A stretch of 64,000 nucleotides of DNA from Streptomyces sp. A 4/2 (GTDB lineage: Bacteria > Actinomycetota > Actinomycetes > Streptomycetales > Streptomycetaceae), in assembly GCF_940670765.1 (NCBI RefSeq), contig NZ_CALNVW010000017.1, forward strand, positions 62,001-126,000. The letters are read 5' to 3'. Below, in pieces: positions 26,322 through 33,273 of the stretch; the first letter of the stretch is position 1; each line of letters starts with the position of its first letter. The translations under genes were made by a program, and so were the position numbers. The notes beneath the pieces were generated by a model. It was not told where the DNA came from. It did no database searches and worked only from the letters and a program-made list of their open reading frames with translations.

Positions 26322-26666
26322 TCAGGAACGCCGTGCCGCTTCCGCGTCGGCCGCCGCCAGGATCGCGTCCAGCAGACCGGGGAAGAGCGCACCCAGATCG
26401 TCCTCGCGCAGCACACTCATCTTCGCGGTGCCCCGGTAGATCTGCCGGATCACACCACACTCCCGCAGCACCCGGAAGTGGTGCGTGCTCGTCGACTTGG
26501 TCACCGGGAGCGCGAACCGCGAGCAGGCCAATTCCCCTGCGTCAGCCGCGAGTTCGCGGACAATGCGCATCCGCATCGGGTCGGCCAGCGCATGGAGCAC
26601 CCCCTCCAGACAGATCTCGTCGCGCCCCGGATGGGCAAGGGCGCGGTTGCTCGCTGCAACTGTCAC
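26322..26666 (-). CDS. ArsR-family transcriptional regulator
   Basis: A 114-residue winged-helix regulator. The core is LHALADPMRMRIVREL, then the recognition segment TKSTSTHHFRVLRECGVI and the wing QIYRGTAKMSVLR. No metal-binding cysteine pair is evident; the one cysteine in ELACSRF and one in RECGVI are not in the ArsR ELCVCDL arrangement, so it may sense something other than metal. GTG at 26666 follows GGTGGAG. It diverges from an old-yellow-enzyme gene, and the shared 184-base region contains two related inverted repeats, so it probably controls both genes. Confidence 0.87.
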   Translation of the reverse strand: MTVAASNRALAHPGRDEICLEGVLHALADPMRMRIVRELAADAGELACSRFALPVTKSTSTHHFRVLRECGVIRQIYRGTAKMSVLREDDLGALFPGLLDAILAAADAEAARRS

Positions 26667-26764
26667 GACGACTCCACCTCATGGTTCCACTTCACCGACC
26701 CGGGCGATCGGCGCCGGGGCGATCAGGATCAGGATCAGCAACGAGCGGACCCGGTGACTCATTG

Positions 26765-26814
26765 TACGAGATCTCTCGTAGTTTGACACTCACCGTACTA
26801 CGACGAGTATCGTA
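26765..26814. promoter_or_regulatory. Promoter and paired operators between ArsR and OYE genes
   Basis: TACGAGA-TC-TCTCGTA (26765-26780) is a 7-2-7 inverted repeat, and TACGA-N6-TCGTA (26799-26814) repeats its outer half-sites. A TTGACA -35 (26783-26788) for the rightward reductase gene sits between them, with a -10 (AGTATC or TATCGT) inside the second dyad. Binding here would block the promoter. Confidence 0.6.
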
Positions 26815-26850
26815 CGAGCAGTCCCGACGCCGTTGTGAGTGGAGCCTGTC

Positions 26851-27930
26851 GTGAGCGCCTTGTTCGAGCCGTACACCCTGCGGTCGCTGACCGTCCCGAA
26901 CCGCGTATGGATGCCCCCCATGTGCCAGTACTCGGCGGACAGTTCGGGGCCCGGCACCGGTGTCGCCAACGACTGGCACTTCTCGCACTACGCGGCCCGT
27001 GCCGCCGGTGGCACGGGCCTGGTCATCGTCGAGGCGACCGGCGTCAGCCCCGAGGCCCGCATCAGCCCGGCCGACCTCGGCATCTGGAACGACGCCCAGG
27101 TCGAGGCGTTCCGCCGGATCACCGGGTTCCTCAAGAGTCAGGGCACGGTCCCGGCAATCCAGCTGGCCCATGCCGGGCGCAAGGCGTCCGCCGACCGCCC
27201 CTGGAAGGGCGGCGGTCCGGTGGGTCCGGACCAGGGCGGATGGCAGCCGCTCGCACCCAGCGCGGTCCCCTTCGACGAGGGGCATCACGTACCGGAGGAG
27301 CTGACGACGGCTCAGATCAAGGAAATCGTCGGCCAGTTCGCGGATGCCGCCAGGCGGGCGCTGGATGCCGGATTCCAGGTCGTCGAGGTCCATGGCGCAC
27401 ATGGCTACCTGGTGGACGAGTTCCTGTCCCCGCACAGCAACCACCGCACCGACGAGTACGGCGGGTCCTTCGAGAACCGCACCCGTTTCGCCCTCGAAGT
27501 GGTCGACGCGGTACGGGCGGTGTGGCCGGACGAACTGCCGCTGTTCTTCCGGATCTCGGCCACCGACTGGCTGGACGAGGGCGGCTGGACGCCGGACGAC
27601 ACAGTGCGCCTCGCCCCCGTGCTCAAGGAGCACGGCGTGGACCTGCTGGACGTGTCGACCGGCGGCAACGCGACCCGGGTACGTATCCCGACCGGCCCCG
27701 GGTACCAGGTGCCGTTCGCCGCGCGCGTCAAGGCCGAGACCCCGCTGGCCGTCGCCGCGGTCGGCCTGATCACCGAGGTCGAACAGGCCGAGAAGATCCT
27801 GGCCAACGGCGAGGCCGACGCGGTGCTGCTCGGCCGGGAACTGCTCCGCAGCCCTTCCTGGGCCCGCCTCGCCGCCCGCGAGCTCGGCGACGAGGTGCAC
27901 GTGCCGCAGCAGTACCACCGCTCCGCCTGA
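26851..27930 (+). CDS. NADH:flavin oxidoreductase, old yellow enzyme (YqjM type)
   Basis: A 359-residue FMN-dependent ene-reductase that reduces activated C=C bonds with NAD(P)H. Evidence: N-terminal LFEPYTLRSLTVPNRVWM, the MCQYSA segment with the flavin-modulating cysteine of the YqjM class, QLAHAGRKAS (substrate-binding histidine), VHGAHGYLVDEFLSP and the C-terminal LLGRELLRSPSWA. GTG at 26851 follows TGGAG at six bases. Expression is probably controlled by the divergent ArsR protein and induced by electrophiles, by analogy with related systems. A terminator hairpin follows. Confidence 0.92.
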   Translation: MSALFEPYTLRSLTVPNRVWMPPMCQYSADSSGPGTGVANDWHFSHYAARAAGGTGLVIVEATGVSPEARISPADLGIWNDAQVEAFRRITGFLKSQGTVPAIQLAHAGRKASADRPWKGGGPVGPDQGGWQPLAPSAVPFDEGHHVPEELTTAQIKEIVGQFADAARRALDAGFQVVEVHGAHGYLVDEFLSPHSNHRTDEYGGSFENRTRFALEVVDAVRAVWPDELPLFFRISATDWLDEGGWTPDDTVRLAPVLKEHGVDLLDVSTGGNATRVRIPTGPGYQVPFAARVKAETPLAVAAVGLITEVEQAEKILANGEADAVLLGRELLRSPSWARLAARELGDEVHVPQQYHRSA

Positions 27931-27972
27931 CCTGACGAAGCAACCCTTGCCCGGTCGGACCAGGTGCCGGAG

Positions 27973-28003
27973 GGTGACCGCCGCTCGATTCGCGGCGGTC
28001 ACC
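27973..28003. terminator. Hairpin between OYE and lutC
   Basis: GGTGACCGCCGC (27973-27984) pairs perfectly with 27992-28003 across a seven-base loop, between convergent genes. Confidence 0.65.
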
Positions 28004-28091
28004 TCCCAGCGCGGCCCGGCAGGTCCGTCGGGCGACCGGCAACACCGCGAGGGCGTTCTCGCCCCCTCGATGCCGTCGGCCTTCGACGCTG

Positions 28092-28724
28092 TCAGCTTTC
28101 GACGAGGACGACTTCGAGCGTGCGGGGACCATGAACACCCTCGACACGGTCGAGCTCGATGTCACTGGTCGCCGACGGACCGGAGATCCAGGTCGACGGA
28201 CGCCCGGGATCCAAGCGCGGGAGTGCCTGCGGTACCGACGCCACCACCTGCTCCAGAGCCCGCACCACACAGATGTGGTGGTCGGGGATGAGCGTGATGC
28301 GGCGGCGCCCCTGATCAGCACCTCCGTCCAGGACGATCGTGCCGGTCTCCGCGATCGCCACCGCGCAGCCGGTGACCACGCTGTCCACCGCGTCCAGTTC
28401 CTGCGCCGTCGCCGTCGGCGTGTCCTCGACCTTCCGGACACCGGTCGCTCCTGCCAGCCATTGCGGGGGAAGCCCTGCCGGTGCCAGGACGGTCCGTGAG
28501 CCGCGCTCGTCCAGCAGTCGCGCCAACAGGCCCGGAAGGCCGTCCGCCCGGGTGCGGTGGACGATCGCGCGGTAGTCGGCGAGGTTCTCGTGGAGGAGAT
28601 CGAGGACGATCGCCGGATCGTCGGCGGTATGCGTGCTCAGATAGTCACGCGAGATCTCAGGAGCCTGCGGAGCACCGGCAAGAGCAGTACGGACACGGGC
28701 GAGAATACGGTCACGGGACGTCAT
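28092..28724 (-). CDS. lutC: LUD-domain protein LutC of the lactate utilisation complex
   Basis: A 210-residue LutC/YkgG-type protein, one of three subunits of the iron-sulfur L-lactate dehydrogenase complex that oxidises L-lactate to pyruvate. Family blocks are RILARVRTAL, the VTGCAVAIAETGTIVLDGG strand-loop and the ITLIPDHHICVV region. ATG at 28724 overlaps the lutB stop by four bases (ATGA). Last gene of the leftward lutABC operon. Confidence 0.9.
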   Translation of the reverse strand: MTSRDRILARVRTALAGAPQAPEISRDYLSTHTADDPAIVLDLLHENLADYRAIVHRTRADGLPGLLARLLDERGSRTVLAPAGLPPQWLAGATGVRKVEDTPTATAQELDAVDSVVTGCAVAIAETGTIVLDGGADQGRRRITLIPDHHICVVRALEQVVASVPQALPRLDPGRPSTWISGPSATSDIELDRVEGVHGPRTLEVVLVES

Positions 28725-30145
28725 GCGCGGTTCTTCTTCCACCAGTCACGGAACGGTTCGGCCGGCAACTGCGGCAGGTCACGGCTCTGACCCCACTGCC
28801 GCCCACCAGGCCCCGGCAATTTCTTCGGATGCCCCTTCCGCGTCTTCGACGCCAACCGCTCCCCCGCACCCAGCGCTCCGGGATGGTTCAACACCCAGCC
28901 CGCCGCCTTCATCGCTGCCTTCTCCAGCCGATGCCCCTTGCCCCCCTGTTCCACGACCCGCTCCCGCAGATGCACCAGCACCTCCGGAATGTCGATCGCC
29001 ACCGGACACACCTCGTAACACGCACCGCACAACGACGAAGCGAACGGCAGCGAAGCGTCGACCTCACTCCGGATCCCCCGCAGCTGAGGACTCAGAATCG
29101 CTCCGATCGGCCCCGGGTACACCGAGCCGTACGCATGACCGCCCGCCCGCTCATACACCGGACAGACATTCAGGCACGCCGAACACCGGATGCACCGCAA
29201 CGCCTGACGCCCCACCTCGTCCCCCAGCGTCGCCGTGCGCCCGTTGTCCAGCAACACCAGATGGAACGTCTCCGGACCGTCCCCGTCCGTCACCCCCGTC
29301 CACATCGACGTGTACGGATTCATCCGCTCCGCCGTCGACGAACGTGGCAGCGTCTGCAGAAACACCTCCAGATCCCGCCACGACGGCACCACCTTCTCGA
29401 TCCCCACCACCGAGATCAACGTCTCGGGCAGGGTCAGGCACATCCGCCCGTTGCCCTCCGACTCCACCACCACCAGCGTCCCCGTCTCCGCGACCATGAA
29501 GTTCGCCCCGGAGATCCCCACCTTCGCCCGCAGGAACTTCTCCCGCAGATGAACCCGCGCCGCCTCGGCCAACTCCGCGGGCGAATCCGTCAGACCCTCC
29601 GGTGCCGGACGCCCCCACTCACTCATCGTCCGCACGAAGATCTCCCGGATCTCCTCCCGATTCCGGTGAATCGCCGGAACGAGAATGTGCGAGGGCCGGT
29701 CCTCGCCCAACTGCACGATCAACTCGGCCAGATCCGTCTCGAACGCAGCGATCCCCGCCGCCTCCAACGCCTCGTTCAGGCCGATCTCCTGCGTCGCCAT
29801 CGACTTGACCTTGACGACCTCACGCTCACCGGTCGCCCGCACCAGATCCACCACGATCCGGTTCGCCTCATCGGCATCGGACGCCCAGTGCACCACCCCG
29901 CCGGCCGCCGTCACCGCGGCCTCCAACTCCACCAAATACCCGTCCAGACCACGCAGCGTCCGGTCCTTGATCTCCTTTCCCGCCTCCCGCAACGCACCCC
30001 AGTCCGCCAGCTCCCCGACCGCGACAGCCCGCTTGTCGCGAATCGTGTGCGTCGCCCGGCGGAGATTCCCCCGCAGCCTCTCGTCGGTCACCGCTACCCC
30101 GGCGGCCACCGGGAACGACGGCATCCCCACAAACGTCCCGCTCAT
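28721..30145 (-). CDS. lutB: LutB, iron-sulfur subunit of the lactate utilisation complex
   Basis: A 474-residue LUD-domain and ferredoxin-fusion protein. The N-terminal LUD part has KVKSMATQEIGLNEAL and SGANFMVAETGTLVVVE. The C-terminal part has two [4Fe-4S] motifs, CIRCSACLNVCP and CGACYEVCP. It would pass electrons from L-lactate within the LutABC complex. The ATG at 30145 overlaps the lutA stop by four bases; two extra codons upstream are the alternative. Confidence 0.93.
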   Translation of the reverse strand: MSGTFVGMPSFPVAAGVAVTDERLRGNLRRATHTIRDKRAVAVGELADWGALREAGKEIKDRTLRGLDGYLVELEAAVTAAGGVVHWASDADEANRIVVDLVRATGEREVVKVKSMATQEIGLNEALEAAGIAAFETDLAELIVQLGEDRPSHILVPAIHRNREEIREIFVRTMSEWGRPAPEGLTDSPAELAEAARVHLREKFLRAKVGISGANFMVAETGTLVVVESEGNGRMCLTLPETLISVVGIEKVVPSWRDLEVFLQTLPRSSTAERMNPYTSMWTGVTDGDGPETFHLVLLDNGRTATLGDEVGRQALRCIRCSACLNVCPVYERAGGHAYGSVYPGPIGAILSPQLRGIRSEVDASLPFASSLCGACYEVCPVAIDIPEVLVHLRERVVEQGGKGHRLEKAAMKAAGWVLNHPGALGAGERLASKTRKGHPKKLPGPGGRQWGQSRDLPQLPAEPFRDWWKKNRA

Positions 30146-30897
30146 ACCCAAGGCTCCTCTTCGGTCGACGCAAGAATTTCCGCGAGATGCAGGGGGTGCA
30201 CCTCGGAACCCTGGCGTGACAGTGTCCCGCCGATGTGCATCAGGCAGGAGTTGTCGACGGTGCAGACCGCGGCGGCTCCGGTCCCGGTGATCGCACGGAC
30301 CTTGTCCTCACCCATCGCCGAGGAGACCGCGGCGTTCTTCACCGCGAACGTCCCACCGAAACCACAGCATTCCTCCGCCCCCGGCAACTCCCGCAGCTCC
30401 AGCCCCCGCACCGCCTCCAGCAGCCGCCTCGGCCGGTCGCCCAGGCCCAGCATCCGCAGTCCATGACAGGTCGGGTGGTAAGTGACGCTGTGCGGGAAGT
30501 ACGCACCGACATCCGTCACCCCCAGCACATCCACCAGGAACTCGGTGAGTTCATAGGTCTTCGGCACGGAGCGGGCCGCAGCAGTGGCGAGGCCGCTGCC
30601 GCGCCCCTCCGCCGCCGCCTTCCTGCCGATCCGCGGATAGTTGTCGCGCACCATCGCCGCGCACGAGCCGGACGGGGTGACCACGTAGTCGTAGTCGGCG
30701 AAGGCCATGTCGTACCGCCGGACCAGCGGCTCGGTCTCACGACGGTAGCCGGTGTTGTACTGCGGCTGCCCGCAGCACGTCTGCGCGGCCGGGAAGGCGA
30801 CCTCCACCCCCAGCCGTTCCAGAAGTGTCACCACGGCACGGCCGGTTCGTGGGTACAGCGCATCGTTCACACAGGTCACGAAGAGTGCTACCCGCAC
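30142..30897 (-). CDS. lutA: LutA, cysteine-rich iron-sulfur oxidoreductase subunit
   Basis: A 251-residue protein with two CCG-type cysteine-rich domains, seen as CCGQPQYNTG and ECCGFGGTFAV, plus TYHPTCHGLRMLG. This is the LutA/YkgE and glycolate-oxidase-GlpC-like fold that binds [4Fe-4S] clusters. GTG at 30897 has AAGGAA upstream. First gene of lutABC; its upstream region holds a promoter and a CCTATAGG operator shared with the divergent FAH operon and the GntR gene. Confidence 0.92.
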   Translation of the reverse strand: MRVALFVTCVNDALYPRTGRAVVTLLERLGVEVAFPAAQTCCGQPQYNTGYRRETEPLVRRYDMAFADYDYVVTPSGSCAAMVRDNYPRIGRKAAAEGRGSGLATAAARSVPKTYELTEFLVDVLGVTDVGAYFPHSVTYHPTCHGLRMLGLGDRPRRLLEAVRGLELRELPGAEECCGFGGTFAVKNAAVSSAMGEDKVRAITGTGAAAVCTVDNSCLMHIGGTLSRQGSEVHPLHLAEILASTEEEPWV

Positions 30898-31065
30898 AGT
30901 TCCTTCTCGGGGTCACGCACGGCCGGAGCCGCGGCAGGGGGTCGGGCGACGGTCGGTACGGAGGTGGGCACGTCGTCCTTGCGCCACCGCTCCGCCTACT
31001 CCGGGGCGCACCGCGGGGACTGACGTCGCGGAGTCGTCCATGCCATCTCCAGAGCGTTCGGATGT

Positions 31066-31077
31066 TTCCTATAGGAA
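31066..31077. promoter_or_regulatory. GntR-type operator copy 1 (lutA side)
   Basis: TTCCTATAGGAA is a perfect 12-bp palindrome. It lies about 10-20 bases downstream of the predicted lutA transcription start, a position suited to blocking transcription. Confidence 0.65.
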
Positions 31078-31092
31078 GCACAGGACCTCCGG

Positions 31093-31123
31093 AGGGTAGC
31101 CCTGCCGACCGGTCGCGCGTCAA
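31093..31123 (-). promoter_or_regulatory. Candidate lutA promoter
   Basis: On the minus strand TTGACG (31118-31123), a 19-base spacer and TACCCT (31093-31098). The spacer is slightly long. The operator at 31066-31077 lies just downstream. Confidence 0.4.
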
Positions 31124-31191
31124 CCCTTCTCGCTCGATTTTCTGGGTACGGAGGAGACTTCTGCAGGTGGGGGGTTCTCCCTGTTCCGCTT

Positions 31192-31203
31192 TTCCTATAG
31201 GTT
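31192..31203. promoter_or_regulatory. GntR-type operator copy 2 (FAH side)
   Basis: The octamer CCTATAGG at 31194-31201 is flanked by TT on both sides (TTCCTATAGGTT), so it is one step less symmetric than copy 1. It lies about 40 bases before the FAH start. Its TATAGG could also act as a -10 hexamer, so binding would occlude the promoter. Confidence 0.6.
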
Positions 31204-31242
31204 CCATCCGAGTGACATCCGATCTATTGAGGAGGCTGCCGT

Positions 31243-32106
31243 ATGCAGCTCATGCGACTGGGAGAGCTGGGCAGCGAACGCCCCGCCGTGCGGGAAGCCG
31301 GCGTGCTCTACGACCTCGGCCCGCTGACCGCCGATATCGACGGACGCTTCCTCGCCGACGGTGGCATCTCCCGGGTGCGGGAAGCTCTGCGGGCGGGTTC
31401 ACTCGCCGAGTTCCCCGAGGGTGAACAGCTGCGCGTCGGTGCCCCGGTGGCCCGGCCGTCCGCTGTCGTCTGCATAGGACAGAACTACGCGGCGCACGCG
31501 GCCGAGTCGGGCAGCGAACCGCCCACCGCGCCGATCATCTTCTTCAAGCACCCCAACACCGTGGTCGGCCCGTACGACGACGTCCTGATCCCGCCCGGCG
31601 CGAAGACCGTGGACTGGGAGGTCGAACTCGCCGTCGTCATCGGCCGTACCGCCCGCTACCTCGACTCCGCGGAGGCCGCAGCTGCGTGTGTCGCGGGCTA
31701 CGCGGTCTCGCACGACGTGTCGGAACGGACGTACCAGCTCGACGAATCGGGCGGCCAGTGGTCGAAGGGGAAGTCCAGCGAGACCTTCAACCCCCTGGGC
31801 CCGTGGCTGGTACCGGCCGAGGACCTCCCCCAGGGCCCGCAGGCGCTGAATCTGCGCAGCCGTGTCAACGGCGAGCCCCGGCAGGACTCCAGCACCGCGG
31901 ACATGATCTTCGGGGTCCACGAGCTCGTACGCCACCTCAGTCACTACCTGGTGCTGGAGCCCGGCGACGTCATCAACACCGGCACCCCGCAGGGCGTCGC
32001 GCTCTCCGGCCGCTTCCCGTACCTCTCGGCGGGCGACGTGGTCGAGCTCGACATCGAAGGGCTGGGATCGCAGCGCCAGACGATGCGGGACGCGGTGACG
32101 GCCTGA
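31243..32106 (+). CDS. Fumarylacetoacetate hydrolase family protein
   Basis: A 287-residue FAH-fold hydrolase. Metal-binding acidic residues lie in TVDWEVELAVVIG, and the C-terminal block INTGTPQGVALS is typical. In bacterial deoxysugar pathways this family contains the 2,4-diketo-3-deoxy-L-fuconate/rhamnonate hydrolases, which yield pyruvate and L-lactate (family knowledge). The adjacent rhamnose mutarotase and the co-regulated lactate oxidation genes support that role here. ATG at 31243 has GAGGAGG upstream; the stop overlaps the mutarotase ATG by one base. Confidence 0.88.
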   Translation: MQLMRLGELGSERPAVREAGVLYDLGPLTADIDGRFLADGGISRVREALRAGSLAEFPEGEQLRVGAPVARPSAVVCIGQNYAAHAAESGSEPPTAPIIFFKHPNTVVGPYDDVLIPPGAKTVDWEVELAVVIGRTARYLDSAEAAAACVAGYAVSHDVSERTYQLDESGGQWSKGKSSETFNPLGPWLVPAEDLPQGPQALNLRSRVNGEPRQDSSTADMIFGVHELVRHLSHYLVLEPGDVINTGTPQGVALSGRFPYLSAGDVVELDIEGLGSQRQTMRDAVTA

Positions 32107-32429
32107 TGCAGCGGATCGCGCAGGTGATCAGGGTGCGCCCGGAGAAGCTGGCGGAGTACCGCGAGCTGCACCGGGCGGTCCCGGAGGCCGTGCTCGCCCG
32201 GCTGCGGGCGAGTCACATCGCCAACTACTCGATCCACCTGCTCGGTGACCGGCTCTTCAGTTACTTCGAGTACCACGGGGATGACCTGACGGCGGATCTC
32301 GCGGAGATCGCGCAGGACGAGGCGACCCGCGCGTGGTGGAAGCTGACGGACCCCTGCCAGGAGCGCGTCCCCGAGGCCGGGCCCGACGACTGGTGGGCTC
32401 CGACGGAGCAGGTCTTCCTCATGGAGTAG
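32106..32429 (+). CDS. L-rhamnose/L-fucose mutarotase family protein
   Basis: A 107-residue ferredoxin-like (dimeric alpha-beta barrel) protein of the RhaM/RhaU family, which interconverts anomers of L-rhamnose or related sugars. Typical features are RIAQVIRVRPEKLAEYRELH, the SYFEYHGDD strand and the terminal DPCQE and WWAPTEQVFLME. Its start overlaps the FAH stop (TGATG), so the two are translationally coupled. Confidence 0.9.
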   Translation: MQRIAQVIRVRPEKLAEYRELHRAVPEAVLARLRASHIANYSIHLLGDRLFSYFEYHGDDLTADLAEIAQDEATRAWWKLTDPCQERVPEAGPDDWWAPTEQVFLME

Positions 32430-32478
32430 CCGCTCGCTCCGGTGCGCGCGGCGGAGACCCGGGCTCGCACGGTACAAG

Positions 32479-32488
32479 TCCTATAGGA
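32479..32488. promoter_or_regulatory. GntR-type operator copy 3 (autoregulation)
   Basis: TCCTATAGGA, a perfect 10-bp palindrome sharing the CCTATAGG core of the two copies near lutA and FAH, lies 59 bases before the GntR start. TAGGAT within or next to it could serve as a -10. Confidence 0.65.
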
Positions 32489-32547
32489 TGCGGGGACGGT
32501 CCCGGCTCACGCTGCGGGGCCGTCCCCGAGGGACCAGAGGAGGCCGG

Positions 32548-33231
32548 ATGCTGTCGGACGCGGAAGCCCCGGAGCCGCCGCGCCAGGTCCTGGCCGACAG
32601 CGTCTACGAAGCCGTCCAGACCATGGTCATGGACCACCAGATCAAACCGGGCGCTCGCGTCGGCATCGAGGCCCTCGCCCGTACGCTCCAGGTCTCCCCG
32701 ACCCCGGTACGCGAAGCGCTGGCCCGGCTGGAGGCGGACGGGCTGGTCACCAAGCGCTCACTCGCGGGCTACCGGGCCACCGAACTGCTCAGCCCGCAGG
32801 GCCTGGAGGAGCTGTTCGAGATGCGGCTGCTGCTGGAGCCGAGGGCCGCGGCGCTGGCCGCGGCGAACGCGGACGACGAACAGCTGGACTGCATCGAGAG
32901 CCTGGTGGAGGAGATGCGGGACCGCCCGGGTTCCGGTGAACGGTACGCCGTCTACCGCGAGTTCGCCGCGGGCGACCAGCGCTTCCACGACGCGATCGCC
33001 CGCGCCGCGGGCCGTCCCCTGCTGGCGGACGCGGTGATGCGGCTCCACTCCCATCTGCACATCTTCCGCCTGAGCAGCATCCCCGGGGCCGCCGCCCTGA
33101 CCCTCGCCGAGCACGACCGCATCCTGCGCGCCGTGCTGCGCCGCAGTCCCGAGCGGGCCGCGGAGGCGATGACGGAGCATCTGCAGCACAGCATCCAACG
33201 TCAGCGCAGCCGTCAGCAGAGTCGGCGCTGA
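32548..33231 (+). CDS. GntR-family (FCD domain) regulator of the lactate/deoxysugar genes
   Basis: A 227-residue regulator of the FadR/FCD subfamily. The N-terminal winged helix has IEALARTLQVSPTPVREALARLEADGLV. The all-helical FCD domain keeps the metal-ligand pattern Asp in AGDQRFHD and His in FHD, RLHSHLH and LAEHDRIL. Such proteins bind a carboxylate through the metal, so lactate or a keto-deoxy acid is a reasonable ligand. ATG at 32548 has GAGGAGG. The CCTATAGG palindrome lies before its own gene and before both flanking operons. Confidence 0.9.
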   Translation: MLSDAEAPEPPRQVLADSVYEAVQTMVMDHQIKPGARVGIEALARTLQVSPTPVREALARLEADGLVTKRSLAGYRATELLSPQGLEELFEMRLLLEPRAAALAAANADDEQLDCIESLVEEMRDRPGSGERYAVYREFAAGDQRFHDAIARAAGRPLLADAVMRLHSHLHIFRLSSIPGAAALTLAEHDRILRAVLRRSPERAAEAMTEHLQHSIQRQRSRQQSRR

Positions 33232-33273
33232 CGCCGGCGAGCGCCCGGTCCCGGGGACTCGCGCCCGGACCGG

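Larger units (their letters stand above)
30898..31242. other. Divergent regulatory region between lutABC and FAH-rhaM
   Basis: A 345-base non-coding region. It contains a lutA promoter candidate and two CCTATAGG palindromes, listed separately. The lutA leader would be about 190 bases long. No gene was seen in it. Confidence 0.6.
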
